DNA from: Pedobacter cryophilus
GTDB lineage: Bacteria; Bacteroidota; Bacteroidia; Sphingobacteriales; Sphingobacteriaceae
Reading direction: 5' to 3'
Assembly: GCF_005116455.1 (NCBI RefSeq)
Contig: NZ_SWBP01000001.1
Coordinates: 1 to 64,000, forward strand
Length of the DNA: 64,000 nucleotides
Shown here: in pieces, positions 15,653 to 24,533 of the stretch
Layout of the letters: the number at the start of each line of letters is the position of its first letter
How positions within the stretch are numbered: the stretch's first letter is position 1
Notes under the pieces: generated by a model
The model's database searches: none
What the model saw: the letters and a program-made list of their open reading frames with translations, nothing else
Told to the model about the DNA's origin: nothing
Position numbers and translations under genes: made by a program

Positions 15653-16681
15653 CTAAAAAGGATTATTTTTAATGTATTTTTCCCACTCCCAAGCAGATTT
15701 CATCATGTCATCTACATTTAACTCGGCTTTCCAACCTAATTCTTCTGTTGATTTGGTTACATCGCCATAAACTTTCTCCACGTCGCCTCCTCTCCTTGGG
15801 CCAATGCTATAATTTAGTTTTTCGCCGGTTGATTTTTCAAAAGCATTAATTACTTCTAAAACTGTTGTTCCTTTACCGGTACCAATATTAAAAACTTCAA
15901 AATTAGCTTTAGATTTCCCTTGCTCCATTCTTTTGATTGCAGCAACGTGGGCTTTAGCTAAATCTACCACATGAATGTAATCTCTTACACAGCTTCCGTC
16001 TGTGGTATCATAATCATCACCAAAAACAGTGATTTTTTCTCTTTTACCTATAGCCGTTTGTGTAATAAATGGTACTAAGTTTTGAGGAACTCCAATTGGT
16101 AATTCGCCAATTAAAGCAGTTTCATGTGCGCCAACTGGATTAAAATATCTTAGAGCAACTATGTTATAATTTTTATTTATAGCTGCAGTTTCACTCAAAA
16201 TCTCTTCGGCAATTTGCTTGGTATTTCCGTAAGGAGATTCTGCTTTTTTGATTGGAGCTTGCTCTGTGACAGGCAAAACATCTGGCTGACCATAAACTGT
16301 ACAACTTGAAGAAAAAACAAAATTTATAGGCTTCTCTTTGTATGCAAATAATAGATTTATTAGAGAATAAAAGTTGTTTCTATAATATTCTAAGGGTTTT
16401 TGTACCGATTCGCCAACAGCTTTAAATGCTGCAAAATGAATAATTCCTGATATATCTGGTTGAGATTGAATGAAAGCCTTAGTTTTAGCTTCATCGCATA
16501 AATCAAACTCATAAAATTCTGGTCGGTAATTGATTATTTTTTCAATTTGATCTAGAATTTTTACTGATGAATTAGAAAGATCATCAACAATTACAGGAAT
16601 ATAACCTGCTTTATATAATTCAACAACTGTATGTGAACCTATAAAACCGGTACCACCCGTAACTAAAATTTTGTTTGCCAT
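15653..16681 (-). CDS. galE: UDP-glucose 4-epimerase
   Basis: A 342-residue SDR epimerase interconverting UDP-glucose and UDP-galactose. The N-terminus ILVTGGTGFIGSHTVVELYKAGY binds NAD. Catalytic residues lie in FSSSCTVYGQP and YGNTKQIAEEIL (Tyr-Lys). RYFNPVGAHETALIGELPIG and DGSCVRDYIHVVDLAKAH are diagnostic of GalE. It sits three bases downstream of the UDP-xylose synthase gene and 80 bases ahead of the rmlB gene, within a leftward sugar-nucleotide operon starting at ugd. Confidence 0.95.
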   Translation of the reverse strand: MANKILVTGGTGFIGSHTVVELYKAGYIPVIVDDLSNSSVKILDQIEKIINYRPEFYEFDLCDEAKTKAFIQSQPDISGIIHFAAFKAVGESVQKPLEYYRNNFYSLINLLFAYKEKPINFVFSSSCTVYGQPDVLPVTEQAPIKKAESPYGNTKQIAEEILSETAAINKNYNIVALRYFNPVGAHETALIGELPIGVPQNLVPFITQTAIGKREKITVFGDDYDTTDGSCVRDYIHVVDLAKAHVAAIKRMEQGKSKANFEVFNIGTGKGTTVLEVINAFEKSTGEKLNYSIGPRRGGDVEKVYGDVTKSTEELGWKAELNVDDMMKSAWEWEKYIKNNPF

Positions 16682-16684
16682 TAT

Positions 16685-17671
16685 TTATCTATTGTAGTTG
16701 GTAAAGTCTTTGTGATCTATTTTTTCTAATGCTTCTTTAGATAAAGTTTTAAAATAATCATAAGTGATTTTTAAACCTTCGGCTCTATTTACTTTAGGCT
16801 CCCATTTTAAAATCTCTCTTGCTTTAGTAATTTCCGGACGTCTTTGTTTTGGATCATCCTGAGGAAGTGGCTTGTAAATCACTTTTTGATTAGTGCCCGT
16901 TAATTTGATAATTTCTTCTGCAAACTGACTGATAGTGATTTCATCTGGATTACCCACATTTACTGGTGATGAATAATCAGACAATAATAATCTGTAAATT
17001 CCTTCTACTAAATCATCTACATAGCAAAAAGAACGAGTTTGAGAACCATCACCAAAAACAGTTAAATCTTCTCCACGTAATGCCTGACCAATAAATGCTG
17101 GCAAAACTCTACCATCATTTAATCTCATTCTTGGACCATAAGTATTAAAAATTCTTACAATTCTTGTTTCTACTCCGTGGAAAGTATGATAAGCCATGGT
17201 GATGGCTTCTTGGAAACGTTTGGCTTCATCATAAACACCTCTTGGACCAACCGGATTTACATTTCCCCAGTATTCTTCTGGTTGAGGATTAACTGCTGGA
17301 TCGCCATAAACTTCTGAAGTAGATGCGATGATAATTCTAGCGCTTTTCACTCGGGCTAAACCCAAAAGATTATGAATACCCAATGACCCTACTTTTAAAG
17401 TTTGGATGGGAATTTTTAAATAATCTATAGGGCTTGCTGGTGAAGCAAAATGTAATATATAATCTAATTTACCGGGTACATGAACAAATTTAGATACATC
17501 ATGATGATAAAATTCGAAATTTTCTAGCTTAAAAAGATGTTCTATGTTGGTAAGATCTCCGGTAATCAAGTTGTCCATACCAATTACATGGTATCCTTCT
17601 TTAATAAATCTATCACAAAGATGTGAACCTAAAAATCCTGCAGCTCCTGTAATTAATACTCTTTTCTTCAT
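16685..17671 (-). CDS. UDP-glucuronate decarboxylase (UDP-xylose synthase)
   Basis: A 328-residue SDR enzyme matching bacterial [59 protein letters not shown], the catalytic [10 protein letters not shown] and [15 protein letters not shown], and [22 protein letters not shown]. It converts UDP-glucuronate to UDP-xylose with loss of CO2. The gene directly upstream encodes UDP-glucose dehydrogenase, which makes its substrate, so ugd-uxs forms a complete UDP-glucose to UDP-xylose route. Closely related SDRs include dTDP-glucose dehydratases, but the ASPASP motif favours UXS. Confidence 0.9.
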   Translation of the reverse strand: MKKRVLITGAAGFLGSHLCDRFIKEGYHVIGMDNLITGDLTNIEHLFKLENFEFYHHDVSKFVHVPGKLDYILHFASPASPIDYLKIPIQTLKVGSLGIHNLLGLARVKSARIIIASTSEVYGDPAVNPQPEEYWGNVNPVGPRGVYDEAKRFQEAITMAYHTFHGVETRIVRIFNTYGPRMRLNDGRVLPAFIGQALRGEDLTVFGDGSQTRSFCYVDDLVEGIYRLLLSDYSSPVNVGNPDEITISQFAEEIIKLTGTNQKVIYKPLPQDDPKQRRPEITKAREILKWEPKVNRAEGLKITYDYFKTLSKEALEKIDHKDFTNYNR

Positions 17672-17686
17672 TATTTATTTTCTCTT

Positions 17687-19000
17687 TTAAGATTCAACTG
17701 TAGCTCTACCAATACTGTTGTAATAGTAACCCAAATCAATCATTTTATGTAAATCGTATAGATTTCTACCATCAAAAATCACTTTAGATTTTAGGTTTTT
17801 CTCCATCAAATCAAAATCTGGATTTCTGAATAATTGCCATTCTGTAGCAATAATTAATGCGTCAGCATCTTTTAAAGCATCATAAGGATTTTCAACAAAA
17901 GATAATACATCACCTTTCATTTTCTTCACATTCTCCATAGCCTCTGGGTCATAAGCAACAACCTCAGCTCCTGCTTTAGTTAACTCATCAATAATATACA
18001 AAGCTGGCGCTTCTCTAATATCATCAGTTTCTGGTTTAAATGCTAAACCCCATAAAGCAAATTTCTTTCCAGATAGATCACCATTATAATATTTGATCAT
18101 CTTCTCTACGATTTTTAATTTTTGGGTTTGATTTACATCCATTACGGCATCCAAAATCTTAAAGCTATAATCATATTCTTTTGATGACATAGCTAAAGCC
18201 TGCACATCTTTAGGAAAACAACTTCCGCCGTAACCAATACCTGGGAATAAAAATCTTTTTCCGATACGGGCATCAGAACCAATTCCTTTTCTTACCATAT
18301 CAACATCTGCACCCACCAATTCGCAAAGGTTAGCTACTTCATTCATAAAGGTTATTTTTGTTGCTAAAAAAGAATTTGCGGCATATTTGGTTAACTCTGA
18401 AGAACGCTCATCCATAAAAATAACAGGATTTCCTGATCTTACATAAGGACCGTATAATTCTTCCATCAATTTCCTTGCTTTTTCACTGCTTGACCCTACC
18501 ACCACTCTATCTGGCTTCATAAAATCTTCTACGGCAACGCCTTCTCTTAAAAACTCTGGATTAGAAACAACATCCACATCTATAAGCGTGTTTTCTTTAA
18601 AAACGGCTTTTACTTTATCAGCAGTACCAACAGGAACTGTAGATTTAGTAACAATCACTTTGTAATCTGTAATAAGATTCGCAATATCTTTTGCGGCACC
18701 TAAAACATAGCTTAAATCTGCTTTTCCATCGCCTCCGGGAGGAGTTGGCAAAGCTAAAAATATAATAACAGCATCTTTTATGGCATCAGCAAGGTTTGTT
18801 GTAAAATTTAACCTTCCTTGCTCTATATTTCTATGAAATAAAATATCTAAACCTGGTTCATAAATGGGTAAAATCCCACTTTTCATTTTATTAATCTTAT
18901 CTTCAACAATATCCACACAGATGACATTGTTTCCAGTTTCTGCTAAACATGTGCCGGTTACTAAGCCTACGTAACCAGTTCCTATAACTGCTATCTTCAT
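17687..19000 (-). CDS. ugd: UDP-glucose 6-dehydrogenase
   Basis: A 437-residue NAD-dependent dehydrogenase oxidising UDP-glucose to UDP-glucuronate. Motifs: N-terminal KIAVIGTGYVGLVTGTCLAE, FLALPTPPGGDGKADLSYV, TKSTVPVGTADKV, NPEFLREGVAVEDFMKPDRVVVG, and the active-site Cys in GIGYGGSCFPKDVQAL. The C-terminal domain has WGLAFKPETDDIREAPAL. Length is typical. It is the first gene of the leftward operon ugd-uxs-galE-rmlB-cpsB-type phosphatase; the 68-base gap upstream is shared with the divergent Kdo-transferase gene. Confidence 0.95.
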   Translation of the reverse strand: MKIAVIGTGYVGLVTGTCLAETGNNVICVDIVEDKINKMKSGILPIYEPGLDILFHRNIEQGRLNFTTNLADAIKDAVIIFLALPTPPGGDGKADLSYVLGAAKDIANLITDYKVIVTKSTVPVGTADKVKAVFKENTLIDVDVVSNPEFLREGVAVEDFMKPDRVVVGSSSEKARKLMEELYGPYVRSGNPVIFMDERSSELTKYAANSFLATKITFMNEVANLCELVGADVDMVRKGIGSDARIGKRFLFPGIGYGGSCFPKDVQALAMSSKEYDYSFKILDAVMDVNQTQKLKIVEKMIKYYNGDLSGKKFALWGLAFKPETDDIREAPALYIIDELTKAGAEVVAYDPEAMENVKKMKGDVLSFVENPYDALKDADALIIATEWQLFRNPDFDLMEKNLKSKVIFDGRNLYDLHKMIDLGYYYNSIGRATVES

Positions 19001-19068
19001 ATTTTTTATTAGTCGATGTTATCTATTTTATTTAAACTTGACGAAGTTAATCATTCAATTTTTTAAAT

Positions 19069-20304
19069 GTGTTTACAATTTACTTCTTTGGAATAAAATT
19101 TTATAACTTTTTAGTGTGGATTTTTTCTTTTTTCAACAAAAAAGCTGAAAAATGGATTTCTGGGCGTAAAAATTGGAAAAATAAATTTAATCCCGACCTC
19201 ACTAAAAAAAGAATTTGGTTTCATTTTGCTTCTTTGGGAGAGTTTGAACAAGGCAAACCATTATTGCAAGCTATTAAAAATCAATTCCCTGAGAAAGAAG
19301 TTTTGATTACTTTCTTTTCTCCTTCTGGTTATGAAGTGAGAAAGAATTCTCCTTTAGGGGATATGATTTTGTACCTACCATTAGACACTCCAAAAAATGC
19401 GAAAGATTTTATAGAAATATTTAGACCTGAAATGGCCATTTTTAATAAATATGAATACTGGTATTGTTTCTTTAAAGCTTTAAATCATCATCAAATTCCG
19501 CTTTACATTACCTCGTCAATATTTAGACCCCATCAAATTTTCTTTAAATGGTATGGAGGCTTTAATAGAAAGATACTAAGCTATGTCACTTATTTTTATG
19601 TTCAAAATGAAGAATCAGGAAAATTATTAGAAGGCATTGGATTAAAAAATTATACCCTTAGCGGAGACACCAGATTTGATAGCGTTCTAGATCTAGCAAA
19701 AAACAGAAAAGATTTTCCTTTGATCGAGAAATTTAAAGGCTCAAACAAATTATTAATAGCTGGAAGCACTTGGCCTCAGGATGAAGAATTATTGGTTAAA
19801 TACATTAAAGCATCTCATCACAATTGGAAATTTGTATTTGCACCACATGAAATTTCTGAAGCAAAATTAATAGACCTAGAAAAAATGATAGGAGGAGATT
19901 CTATTCGTTATTCGGTACTTAAAGAAAGAGATCCTTTAATCAAAATATCAGAAAAAGTTTTAATTATTAATAATATAGGAATGCTTTCTTCTTTATACCA
20001 TTATGGTGAAATAGCTTATATAGGGGGTGGATTTGGGTCAGGAATTCACAACACTTTAGAAGCAGCAGCTTGGGGTTTACCTATAATATTTGGCCCTAAA
20101 TACCATAAATTTCAAGAAGCGAAAGATTTGATAAAAAAAAATGCCGGCTTTAGTATTACTGATTTTGAACAGTTAAGTTCTGTTTTAGAGCAATTAGTTA
20201 ATGATACAGTTTACTTAACCCAATGTGGAAATAGTGCTAAAAATTATGTAGAGAGAAATACTGGAGCCACAGCAACTATTATGAACTCCATTTTTAATCC
20301 CTAA
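19069..20304 (+). CDS. waaA: 3-deoxy-D-manno-octulosonic acid transferase
   Basis: A 411-residue Kdo transferase, which adds Kdo to the lipid A precursor at the inner membrane. The N-terminal part shows WFHFASLGEFEQGKPLLQAI and VLITFFSPSGYEVRKN; the C-terminal GT-B domain shows LLIAGSTWPQDEELL, FAPHEISEAKL and YIGGGFGSGIHNTLEAAAWGLPIIFGPKYHKF. Length is normal. The frame begins with GTG at 19069; an out-of-frame ATG lies two bases upstream. The N-terminus is hydrophobic, as in other members. The gene converges with the RES toxin gene and the two stop codons overlap by four bases. Confidence 0.92.
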   Translation: MFTIYFFGIKFYNFLVWIFSFFNKKAEKWISGRKNWKNKFNPDLTKKRIWFHFASLGEFEQGKPLLQAIKNQFPEKEVLITFFSPSGYEVRKNSPLGDMILYLPLDTPKNAKDFIEIFRPEMAIFNKYEYWYCFFKALNHHQIPLYITSSIFRPHQIFFKWYGGFNRKILSYVTYFYVQNEESGKLLEGIGLKNYTLSGDTRFDSVLDLAKNRKDFPLIEKFKGSNKLLIAGSTWPQDEELLVKYIKASHHNWKFVFAPHEISEAKLIDLEKMIGGDSIRYSVLKERDPLIKISEKVLIINNIGMLSSLYHYGEIAYIGGGFGSGIHNTLEAAAWGLPIIFGPKYHKFQEAKDLIKKNAGFSITDFEQLSSVLEQLVNDTVYLTQCGNSAKNYVERNTGATATIMNSIFNP

Positions 20305-20750
20305 ATTTTAATCCGCTCATCAAATACAAAGGGATCAATACTGTTGATACTTATTTTATTAAAATCTTTGTGAGCAGGATTAATGAGGTAATTGTATTCT
20401 TGCTGAATAATAGACGAAGGAACTTTTAATACCGCAGATTTTTCTGATTGAATCCATTTATCTCCTAAACTTTGTGTTAAAGGCATTTGATGAAATAATT
20501 TCCAATCAAAAGGTAATTCATCTAAATTAAATTCACTTATAGAAACCTCCTTTGGAATTTGAATGGTCAATACTCGAAAAGATTGATTTAAGCCTAATAA
20601 ATTACGGTGAACCACATTCTCTAAACAAGCTAAAGATTGAGAAGAAGAAGTATAAATCATCTCTACTTCATTAGAATTCCACCTAGATGCTCTTCCTGAT
20701 GCCCTTAAACTGTCTGCGTATTTTGCGATGGTAATTCTAAAAACAAACAT
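20301..20750 (-). CDS. RES domain toxin
   Basis: A 149-residue RES-domain protein. Family signatures are an early Arg (VFRIT), GRASRWNS, the conserved Tyr and Glu in MIYTSSSQSLACLENVVH, and the Ser in KVPSSII followed by NYLINPAHKDF. RES toxins are ADP-ribosyltransferase-like enzymes that degrade or modify NAD+ to arrest growth. The antitoxin gene lies three bases upstream on the same strand, the standard antitoxin-first order. The 3' end overlaps the waaA stop codon by four bases, so the pair is inserted very compactly between waaA and hemH. Confidence 0.88.
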   Translation of the reverse strand: MFVFRITIAKYADSLRASGRASRWNSNEVEMIYTSSSQSLACLENVVHRNLLGLNQSFRVLTIQIPKEVSISEFNLDELPFDWKLFHQMPLTQSLGDKWIQSEKSAVLKVPSSIIQQEYNYLINPAHKDFNKISINSIDPFVFDERIKI

Positions 20751-20753
20751 TTT

Positions 20754-21209
20754 TTAGGCTAAATCACCGTATTCTATTCGAATGAGTTCTTCTTCAATGA
20801 GTGAAATACCCGTAATGGTATCCATTAAAGAAAAAGGGATTTGATTACCCAAACCATACGCAGAAGTATTTAACCAAGCATGAAAAGCTTGAGCTGAACC
20901 AAAAATTTCCATCCCTTTCTCATATAAAGCAAAAGATTTTAGCAATTTTTCACTTAGAGAAGCATCTAGGGTTAAATCTTGAGTAAAATAATTTTGTATT
21001 GTTTTTACAGTTGTTTTAAATGTGTCTTGAAACTCTTGGTAGGAAAAACCTGAAACATTAATAAAATCTAAAGCAGCCTTTGCATTTAAACCAGTTTTAG
21101 AGCTTGATAATAGCGCTATTGGATTAGCATACATTTTGTGATATGGCGCAATAATATCTGAAACTATTTGACTAGTAGATTCATTTATTGGATAAGCTTT
21201 ATTTTTCAT
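20754..21209 (-). CDS. Xre/MbcA/ParS-type antitoxin
   Basis: A 151-residue antitoxin of the type partnered with RES toxins. The N-terminal half is a helical DNA-binding region (LDFINVSGFSYQEFQDTFKTTVKTIQNYF resembles an Xre-like HTH). The C-terminal half is the MbcA/ParS toxin-binding domain, recognisable by SEKLLKSFALYEKGMEIFGSAQAFHAWLNTSAYGLGNQIPFSLMDTITGISLIEEELIRIEYG. It should neutralise the RES protein encoded three bases downstream and repress the promoter, where two identical palindromes are found. Confidence 0.9.
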   Translation of the reverse strand: MKNKAYPINESTSQIVSDIIAPYHKMYANPIALLSSSKTGLNAKAALDFINVSGFSYQEFQDTFKTTVKTIQNYFTQDLTLDASLSEKLLKSFALYEKGMEIFGSAQAFHAWLNTSAYGLGNQIPFSLMDTITGISLIEEELIRIEYGDLA

Positions 21210-21239
21210 AGCTTAAAATTTATCAGATTAATTAATAAT

Positions 21240-21268
21240 CAAATATAGAAAATTTTCTCTTATACAAA
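21240..21268 (-). promoter_or_regulatory. promoter of the RES-Xre operon
   Basis: On the minus strand, TTTG (21265-21268), 17 bases, then TATATTTG (21240-21247). Both match the Bacteroidota -33 and -7 elements, with close to the usual spacing. The antitoxin ATG is about 30 bases downstream of the -7 element. Confidence 0.75.
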
Positions 21269-21280
21269 GAAAATTTTCTT
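21247..21280. promoter_or_regulatory. twin operator palindromes of the RES-Xre operon
   Basis: Two identical 12-bp palindromes, AGAAAATTTTCT, at 21247-21258 and 21268-21279. Their centres are 21 bases apart, two helical turns. The first fills the promoter spacer and the second touches the -33 element, an ideal layout for autorepression by the antitoxin or the toxin-antitoxin complex. Confidence 0.7.
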
Positions 21281-21295
21281 AAATTAATTTTACGC

Positions 21296-22312
21296 TTATT
21301 TATTTAAAATAATATCTTCTAAAGCGTCTATCCAAGCAGGGTCATCATTTAAGCTCTCTACTAATTGCACTCTTTCTCCTCCAAGCGCCTCAAATTCTTC
21401 TGCATATTCTTCAGAAACTTCAATGGTGGTTTCTAAACAATCAGAAACAAAAGCTGGGCAAAAAACTAATAACTTCTTCACACCTTTTGCAGCTAAGTCT
21501 TTTAAAACCTCACTGGTATAGGGCTGCACCCAAGGATCGTTTCCTAATCTAGATTGATAGCAAATGGTATATTTATCTTCTGTAAGTTGAAGCTCTTCTG
21601 CAATCAATTGTGCTGTGCGGTTACATTGGGCGGTGTAACAAAATTTATTATTTTCTGTAATGGTTTTACAGCAATCTTTCACCTGCAAACAATGAACACC
21701 AGAAACATCTACTTTTCTCATTTGTCTTTGTGGCAAACCATGAAAACTAAAAAGAATATGATCCCAACCTTCGTTTAAATATTTTTGTCCGTGAGCTGCA
21801 AAAACTTTAATCATCCCAGGATGATCGTAAAAACTATTGATGAAACTAATATCAGGAATAGCCTGCCAAGTTCTTACAATTTCCATCACTCTATCATGAA
21901 CAGAACCTGTTGATGCTGAAGCATATTGAGGAAACAATGGAACTACTTTAATGCTATCAACTTTAGCCTGTTTTAATCTTTCTAAAGCATCAGGAATTGA
22001 TGGCGATTGATAACGCATAGCCAGCTCCACATGATAATCATCACCTAATTTTTCTTTAATTAATTGATGTACTCGTTTACCGTAGATTAATAACGGAGAG
22101 CCTTCTGGTGTCCATAATTTTTTATAGATTTTAGCTGATTTTGGACCACGAAAAGGAACAATTATTCCTTTTACTAAAATAGTACGGAGAATAGGGTTGA
22201 TATCTATCACCCTACCATCCATTAAAAATTCATCTAAATATTTTCTTACATCGGCAGTTGAAGGACTGTCTGGTGTGCCTAAGTTTACTATTAAAATACC
22301 TTTTTTACCCAT
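21296..22312 (-). CDS. hemH: ferrochelatase
   Basis: A 338-residue ferrochelatase, inserting Fe2+ into protoporphyrin IX as the last step of heme synthesis. Motifs: KGILIVNLGTPDSPSTADVRKYL, VELAMRYQSPSI, VPLFPQYASASTGS, the catalytic His in LFSFHGLPQRQ, and the C-terminal CPAFVSDCLETTIEVSEE with the conserved Glu. It is the last gene of a leftward cluster; the CrtW-like gene ends only one base upstream of its start. Shared use of iron- and isoprenoid-dependent redox enzymes may explain the company, but the link could be positional. Confidence 0.96.
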   Translation of the reverse strand: MGKKGILIVNLGTPDSPSTADVRKYLDEFLMDGRVIDINPILRTILVKGIIVPFRGPKSAKIYKKLWTPEGSPLLIYGKRVHQLIKEKLGDDYHVELAMRYQSPSIPDALERLKQAKVDSIKVVPLFPQYASASTGSVHDRVMEIVRTWQAIPDISFINSFYDHPGMIKVFAAHGQKYLNEGWDHILFSFHGLPQRQMRKVDVSGVHCLQVKDCCKTITENNKFCYTAQCNRTAQLIAEELQLTEDKYTICYQSRLGNDPWVQPYTSEVLKDLAAKGVKKLLVFCPAFVSDCLETTIEVSEEYAEEFEALGGERVQLVESLNDDPAWIDALEDIILNK

Positions 22313-22313
22313 T

Positions 22314-22997
22314 TTATATTTCTAAATTCTTTTCTTTTTGTTGCCAAAGTTTCCACCAAGGAGTAACAGGAGAGTCATGATGCTCATAGTGATAACCAAA
22401 AAAATAACAACTAAAGAATGCCCAAATATGATTTTTTGATTGTGATTTTGATTGATGCTTATTCTGGTGTTCGCCTTTATGAGGCAAATAAGTCCCAAAA
22501 TAAAACAACTGTAATGTGCTTAATAGTGAGGGAATCACCCAAAACATCAGTAAATTTTGTTCGATAATCCAAATCTTTAACACGTTATAAATAATGGCCA
22601 TTGCAACAATTTGCCACCAAGTAATATATTGCTTGATAAAGCTAAAATACCATATAAAAAAGTTCCCTTGATGATAATCTGGATCTTCTTTAGTATGTAC
22701 AAATTGATGGTGCTTGTGATGTTTTGTATTCAAATTACCAAATGGAAACAAGGCATATAAAGCGGTGGAAACTTGTCCAATTAATGAATTTAATTTTTGA
22801 TTATGAGGCGCTACTGTTCCATGCATCGCATCATGAGCTGTGATAAACAACCCTGTATATAGGTGCATTTGAATCAGCGTAAGCAAATAAATTAATGGAT
22901 TTGAAAAACTAAGATGAGTTGACATAAACAAGACAATGCATCCTAACCATAAAAAAATGATTATAAAAGCCATGTATATGCCTGTAGCTGATTTCAA
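22314..22997 (-). CDS. crtW: beta-carotene ketolase (CrtW-like)
   Basis: A 227-residue membrane di-iron oxygenase. The His clusters HDAMHG (55-60), HHKHH (93-97) and YHYEHH (202-207) are the iron ligands. FGTYLPHK (167-174) and the C-terminal PWWKL are typical of CrtW ketolases rather than fatty-acid desaturases, though the superfamily is shared. CrtW adds a 4-keto group to the beta-ring of carotenoids. It lies 9 bases downstream of ispH and one base upstream of hemH, at the end of a carotenoid-tailoring cluster. Substrate (beta-carotene or a monocyclic carotenoid) is not decided by sequence; the CruF and CrtD-like neighbours favour a monocyclic one. Confidence 0.8.
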   Translation of the reverse strand: MKSATGIYMAFIIIFLWLGCIVLFMSTHLSFSNPLIYLLTLIQMHLYTGLFITAHDAMHGTVAPHNQKLNSLIGQVSTALYALFPFGNLNTKHHKHHQFVHTKEDPDYHQGNFFIWYFSFIKQYITWWQIVAMAIIYNVLKIWIIEQNLLMFWVIPSLLSTLQLFYFGTYLPHKGEHQNKHQSKSQSKNHIWAFFSCYFFGYHYEHHDSPVTPWWKLWQQKEKNLEI

Positions 22998-23006
22998 TTT
23001 AAAGAA

Positions 23007-23855
23007 TTAATAAGTTTCTAATACTCCTTTTACTTGCTCCATCAACCACATTGGTGTTGAAGTAGCGCCACAAATTCCTATCTTATCTTCTGGATTAAAC
23101 ATTATTTTCTCTAAATCATCTGGCTTACTGATGAAATAGGTGGCTGGATTATTTTTGCGACAAACTTCGTAAAGTACTTTTCCGTTGGAAGATTTTTTAC
23201 CTGAAACAAATACAATTTTATCAAAATGCTTCACAAAAGCTGGCAAATCTTTATCTCTGTTGGAGACTTGGCGACAAATGGTATCATTTGCTTTCACATC
23301 ATATCCTCTTTCAATCAATTGATTTTTGATCTCGTAAAATTTATCAGTTGATTTTGTGGTTTGGCTATATAAAGTGAATGAAGAAGGTAAATCTACATTA
23401 TCTAACTCGGCAATGTCTTGAAAAACCAAAGCCTCATTATTGGTTTGCCCTTGTAAACCTATCACCTCTGCATGCCCATGTTTACCAAAAATAAGCACCT
23501 TTTCTTTGGCATCATGCGTTGTCTTAATTCTGTTTTGAAGCTTTAAAACCACAGGACATGAAGCGTCTATCAACATGATGTTGTTTTCTAAAGCTGTTCT
23601 ATAGGTTTCAGGAGCTTCCCCATGAGCTCTGATTAAGACTTTTTCATTGTGAAGATTTTTTAAATCCTCGTTTTCAATAATTCTTAGTCCTTTAAGTTTT
23701 AAGCGTTCTACTTCTTCATCATTATGAACAATATCTCCTAGACAATATAAATAACCATCTTCGGCTAAAATCTCTTCGGCCATATCGATTGCGTAAACAA
23801 CTCCAAAACAAAAGCCGGAATCCGAATCAATGGTTACTTTGAGATTGTATTTCAT
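23007..23855 (-). CDS. ispH: 4-hydroxy-3-methylbut-2-enyl diphosphate reductase
   Basis: A 282-residue IspH, the last enzyme of the MEP isoprenoid pathway, making IPP and DMAPP. The three cluster-binding Cys are visible in DSGFCFGVVYAID, DASCPVV and NDTICRQVSNR, with GHAEVIGLQGQ and SGKKSSNGKVLYEVC also conserved. Two in-frame ATGs exist, at 23870 and 23855. A TATTTTTG -7 element at 23872-23879 places the transcript start near 23866, so the ATG at 23855 is preferred. Its presence inside a carotenoid cluster fits precursor supply for pigment synthesis. Confidence 0.94.
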   Translation of the reverse strand: MKYNLKVTIDSDSGFCFGVVYAIDMAEEILAEDGYLYCLGDIVHNDEEVERLKLKGLRIIENEDLKNLHNEKVLIRAHGEAPETYRTALENNIMLIDASCPVVLKLQNRIKTTHDAKEKVLIFGKHGHAEVIGLQGQTNNEALVFQDIAELDNVDLPSSFTLYSQTTKSTDKFYEIKNQLIERGYDVKANDTICRQVSNRDKDLPAFVKHFDKIVFVSGKKSSNGKVLYEVCRKNNPATYFISKPDDLEKIMFNPEDKIGICGATSTPMWLMEQVKGVLETY

Positions 23856-23871
23856 GTGTTTATTTTTCATG

Positions 23872-23879
23872 CAAAAATA
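23872..23879 (-). promoter_or_regulatory. internal promoter ahead of ispH
   Basis: On the minus strand this reads TATTTTTG, an exact TAnnTTTG match, with GTTG 17 bases upstream as a -33. It lies in the 36-base gap between the CruF-like gene and the preferred ispH start, giving ispH-crtW-hemH their own promoter inside the cluster. Confidence 0.6.
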
Positions 23880-23891
23880 TGAAAAGTTAAG

Positions 23892-24533
23892 TCAGACAAC
23901 GGTAAGATTCAAAATTATAAAAAACAGTGTTTGACTGATTAACAACACACCAGCTACTTTGTTAGTTTTTCTGAAATCAATTTCATAATACGCTCTTAAA
24001 AAGAAGAAAGACACAATATACCATGCTACAAAATTTTGTAAAGGTATGATACTGTCTTGCCAGCTCCAGTAATCAAATTTTATGGCTACTGGCTCAATTA
24101 AAACATCCATCATCACTAAAATAAAAGCTCCAATTAATGATTTTAGATTACGCTGATGTTTAAAGTATTTTTTTAATACTGCTCCTACACAAAACACGAT
24201 GATAAACCAATTTACACCAATTAATAATGGCACATCTGCCACTTTGAAACCTAAAGTTTGACCATAAGTATAGTTCCCAAAAATTGCCCCAGTAGCAACT
24301 CCAATAATTTCTACGGTAATACCAGCCAAAATAATAGCCACAGTACACATCCAAAAATTCTTATTATATTCTTTTTGATTTGCAATTAAGATTCCCGCCA
24401 TTAAAAGCAAATGAAATGGCACAAACGATAAAAAGAAATCATGGTAGTTTGGCAATAAAAAACCAATAAGCCCAACCAAATGAAATATGATAATAAATAT
24501 TTTAGAAAGACCAGATTTGTCTAAATATCTCAT
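23892..24533 (-). CDS. cruF: carotenoid 1',2'-hydratase, CruF-like (DUF422)
   Basis: A 213-residue integral membrane protein with about seven helices. The stretch GATGAIFGNYTYGQTLGFKVADVPLLIGVNWFIIV, together with MMDVLIEPVAIKFDYWSWQDSIIPLQNFVAWYIVSFFFLRAYYE, is characteristic of the CruF/DUF422 carotenoid family. CruF adds water across the 1',2' double bond of a psi end to give a 1'-hydroxy group. The start at 24533 gives a four-base ATGA overlap with the upstream glycosyltransferase gene; an upstream in-frame codon at 24557 would give an unusual longer overlap. The neighbouring CrtD-like desaturase normally acts on CruF or CrtC products. Confidence 0.82.
   Translation of the reverse strand: MRYLDKSGLSKIFIIIFHLVGLIGFLLPNYHDFFLSFVPFHLLLMAGILIANQKEYNKNFWMCTVAIILAGITVEIIGVATGAIFGNYTYGQTLGFKVADVPLLIGVNWFIIVFCVGAVLKKYFKHQRNLKSLIGAFILVMMDVLIEPVAIKFDYWSWQDSIIPLQNFVAWYIVSFFFLRAYYEIDFRKTNKVAGVLLISQTLFFIILNLTVV

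Noticed and set aside
22314-22997. Fatty-acid desaturase
   Set aside because: Same superfamily, but the FGTYLPHK and PWWKL blocks and the carotenoid neighbours favour a CrtW ketolase. Kept as a lesser alternative.
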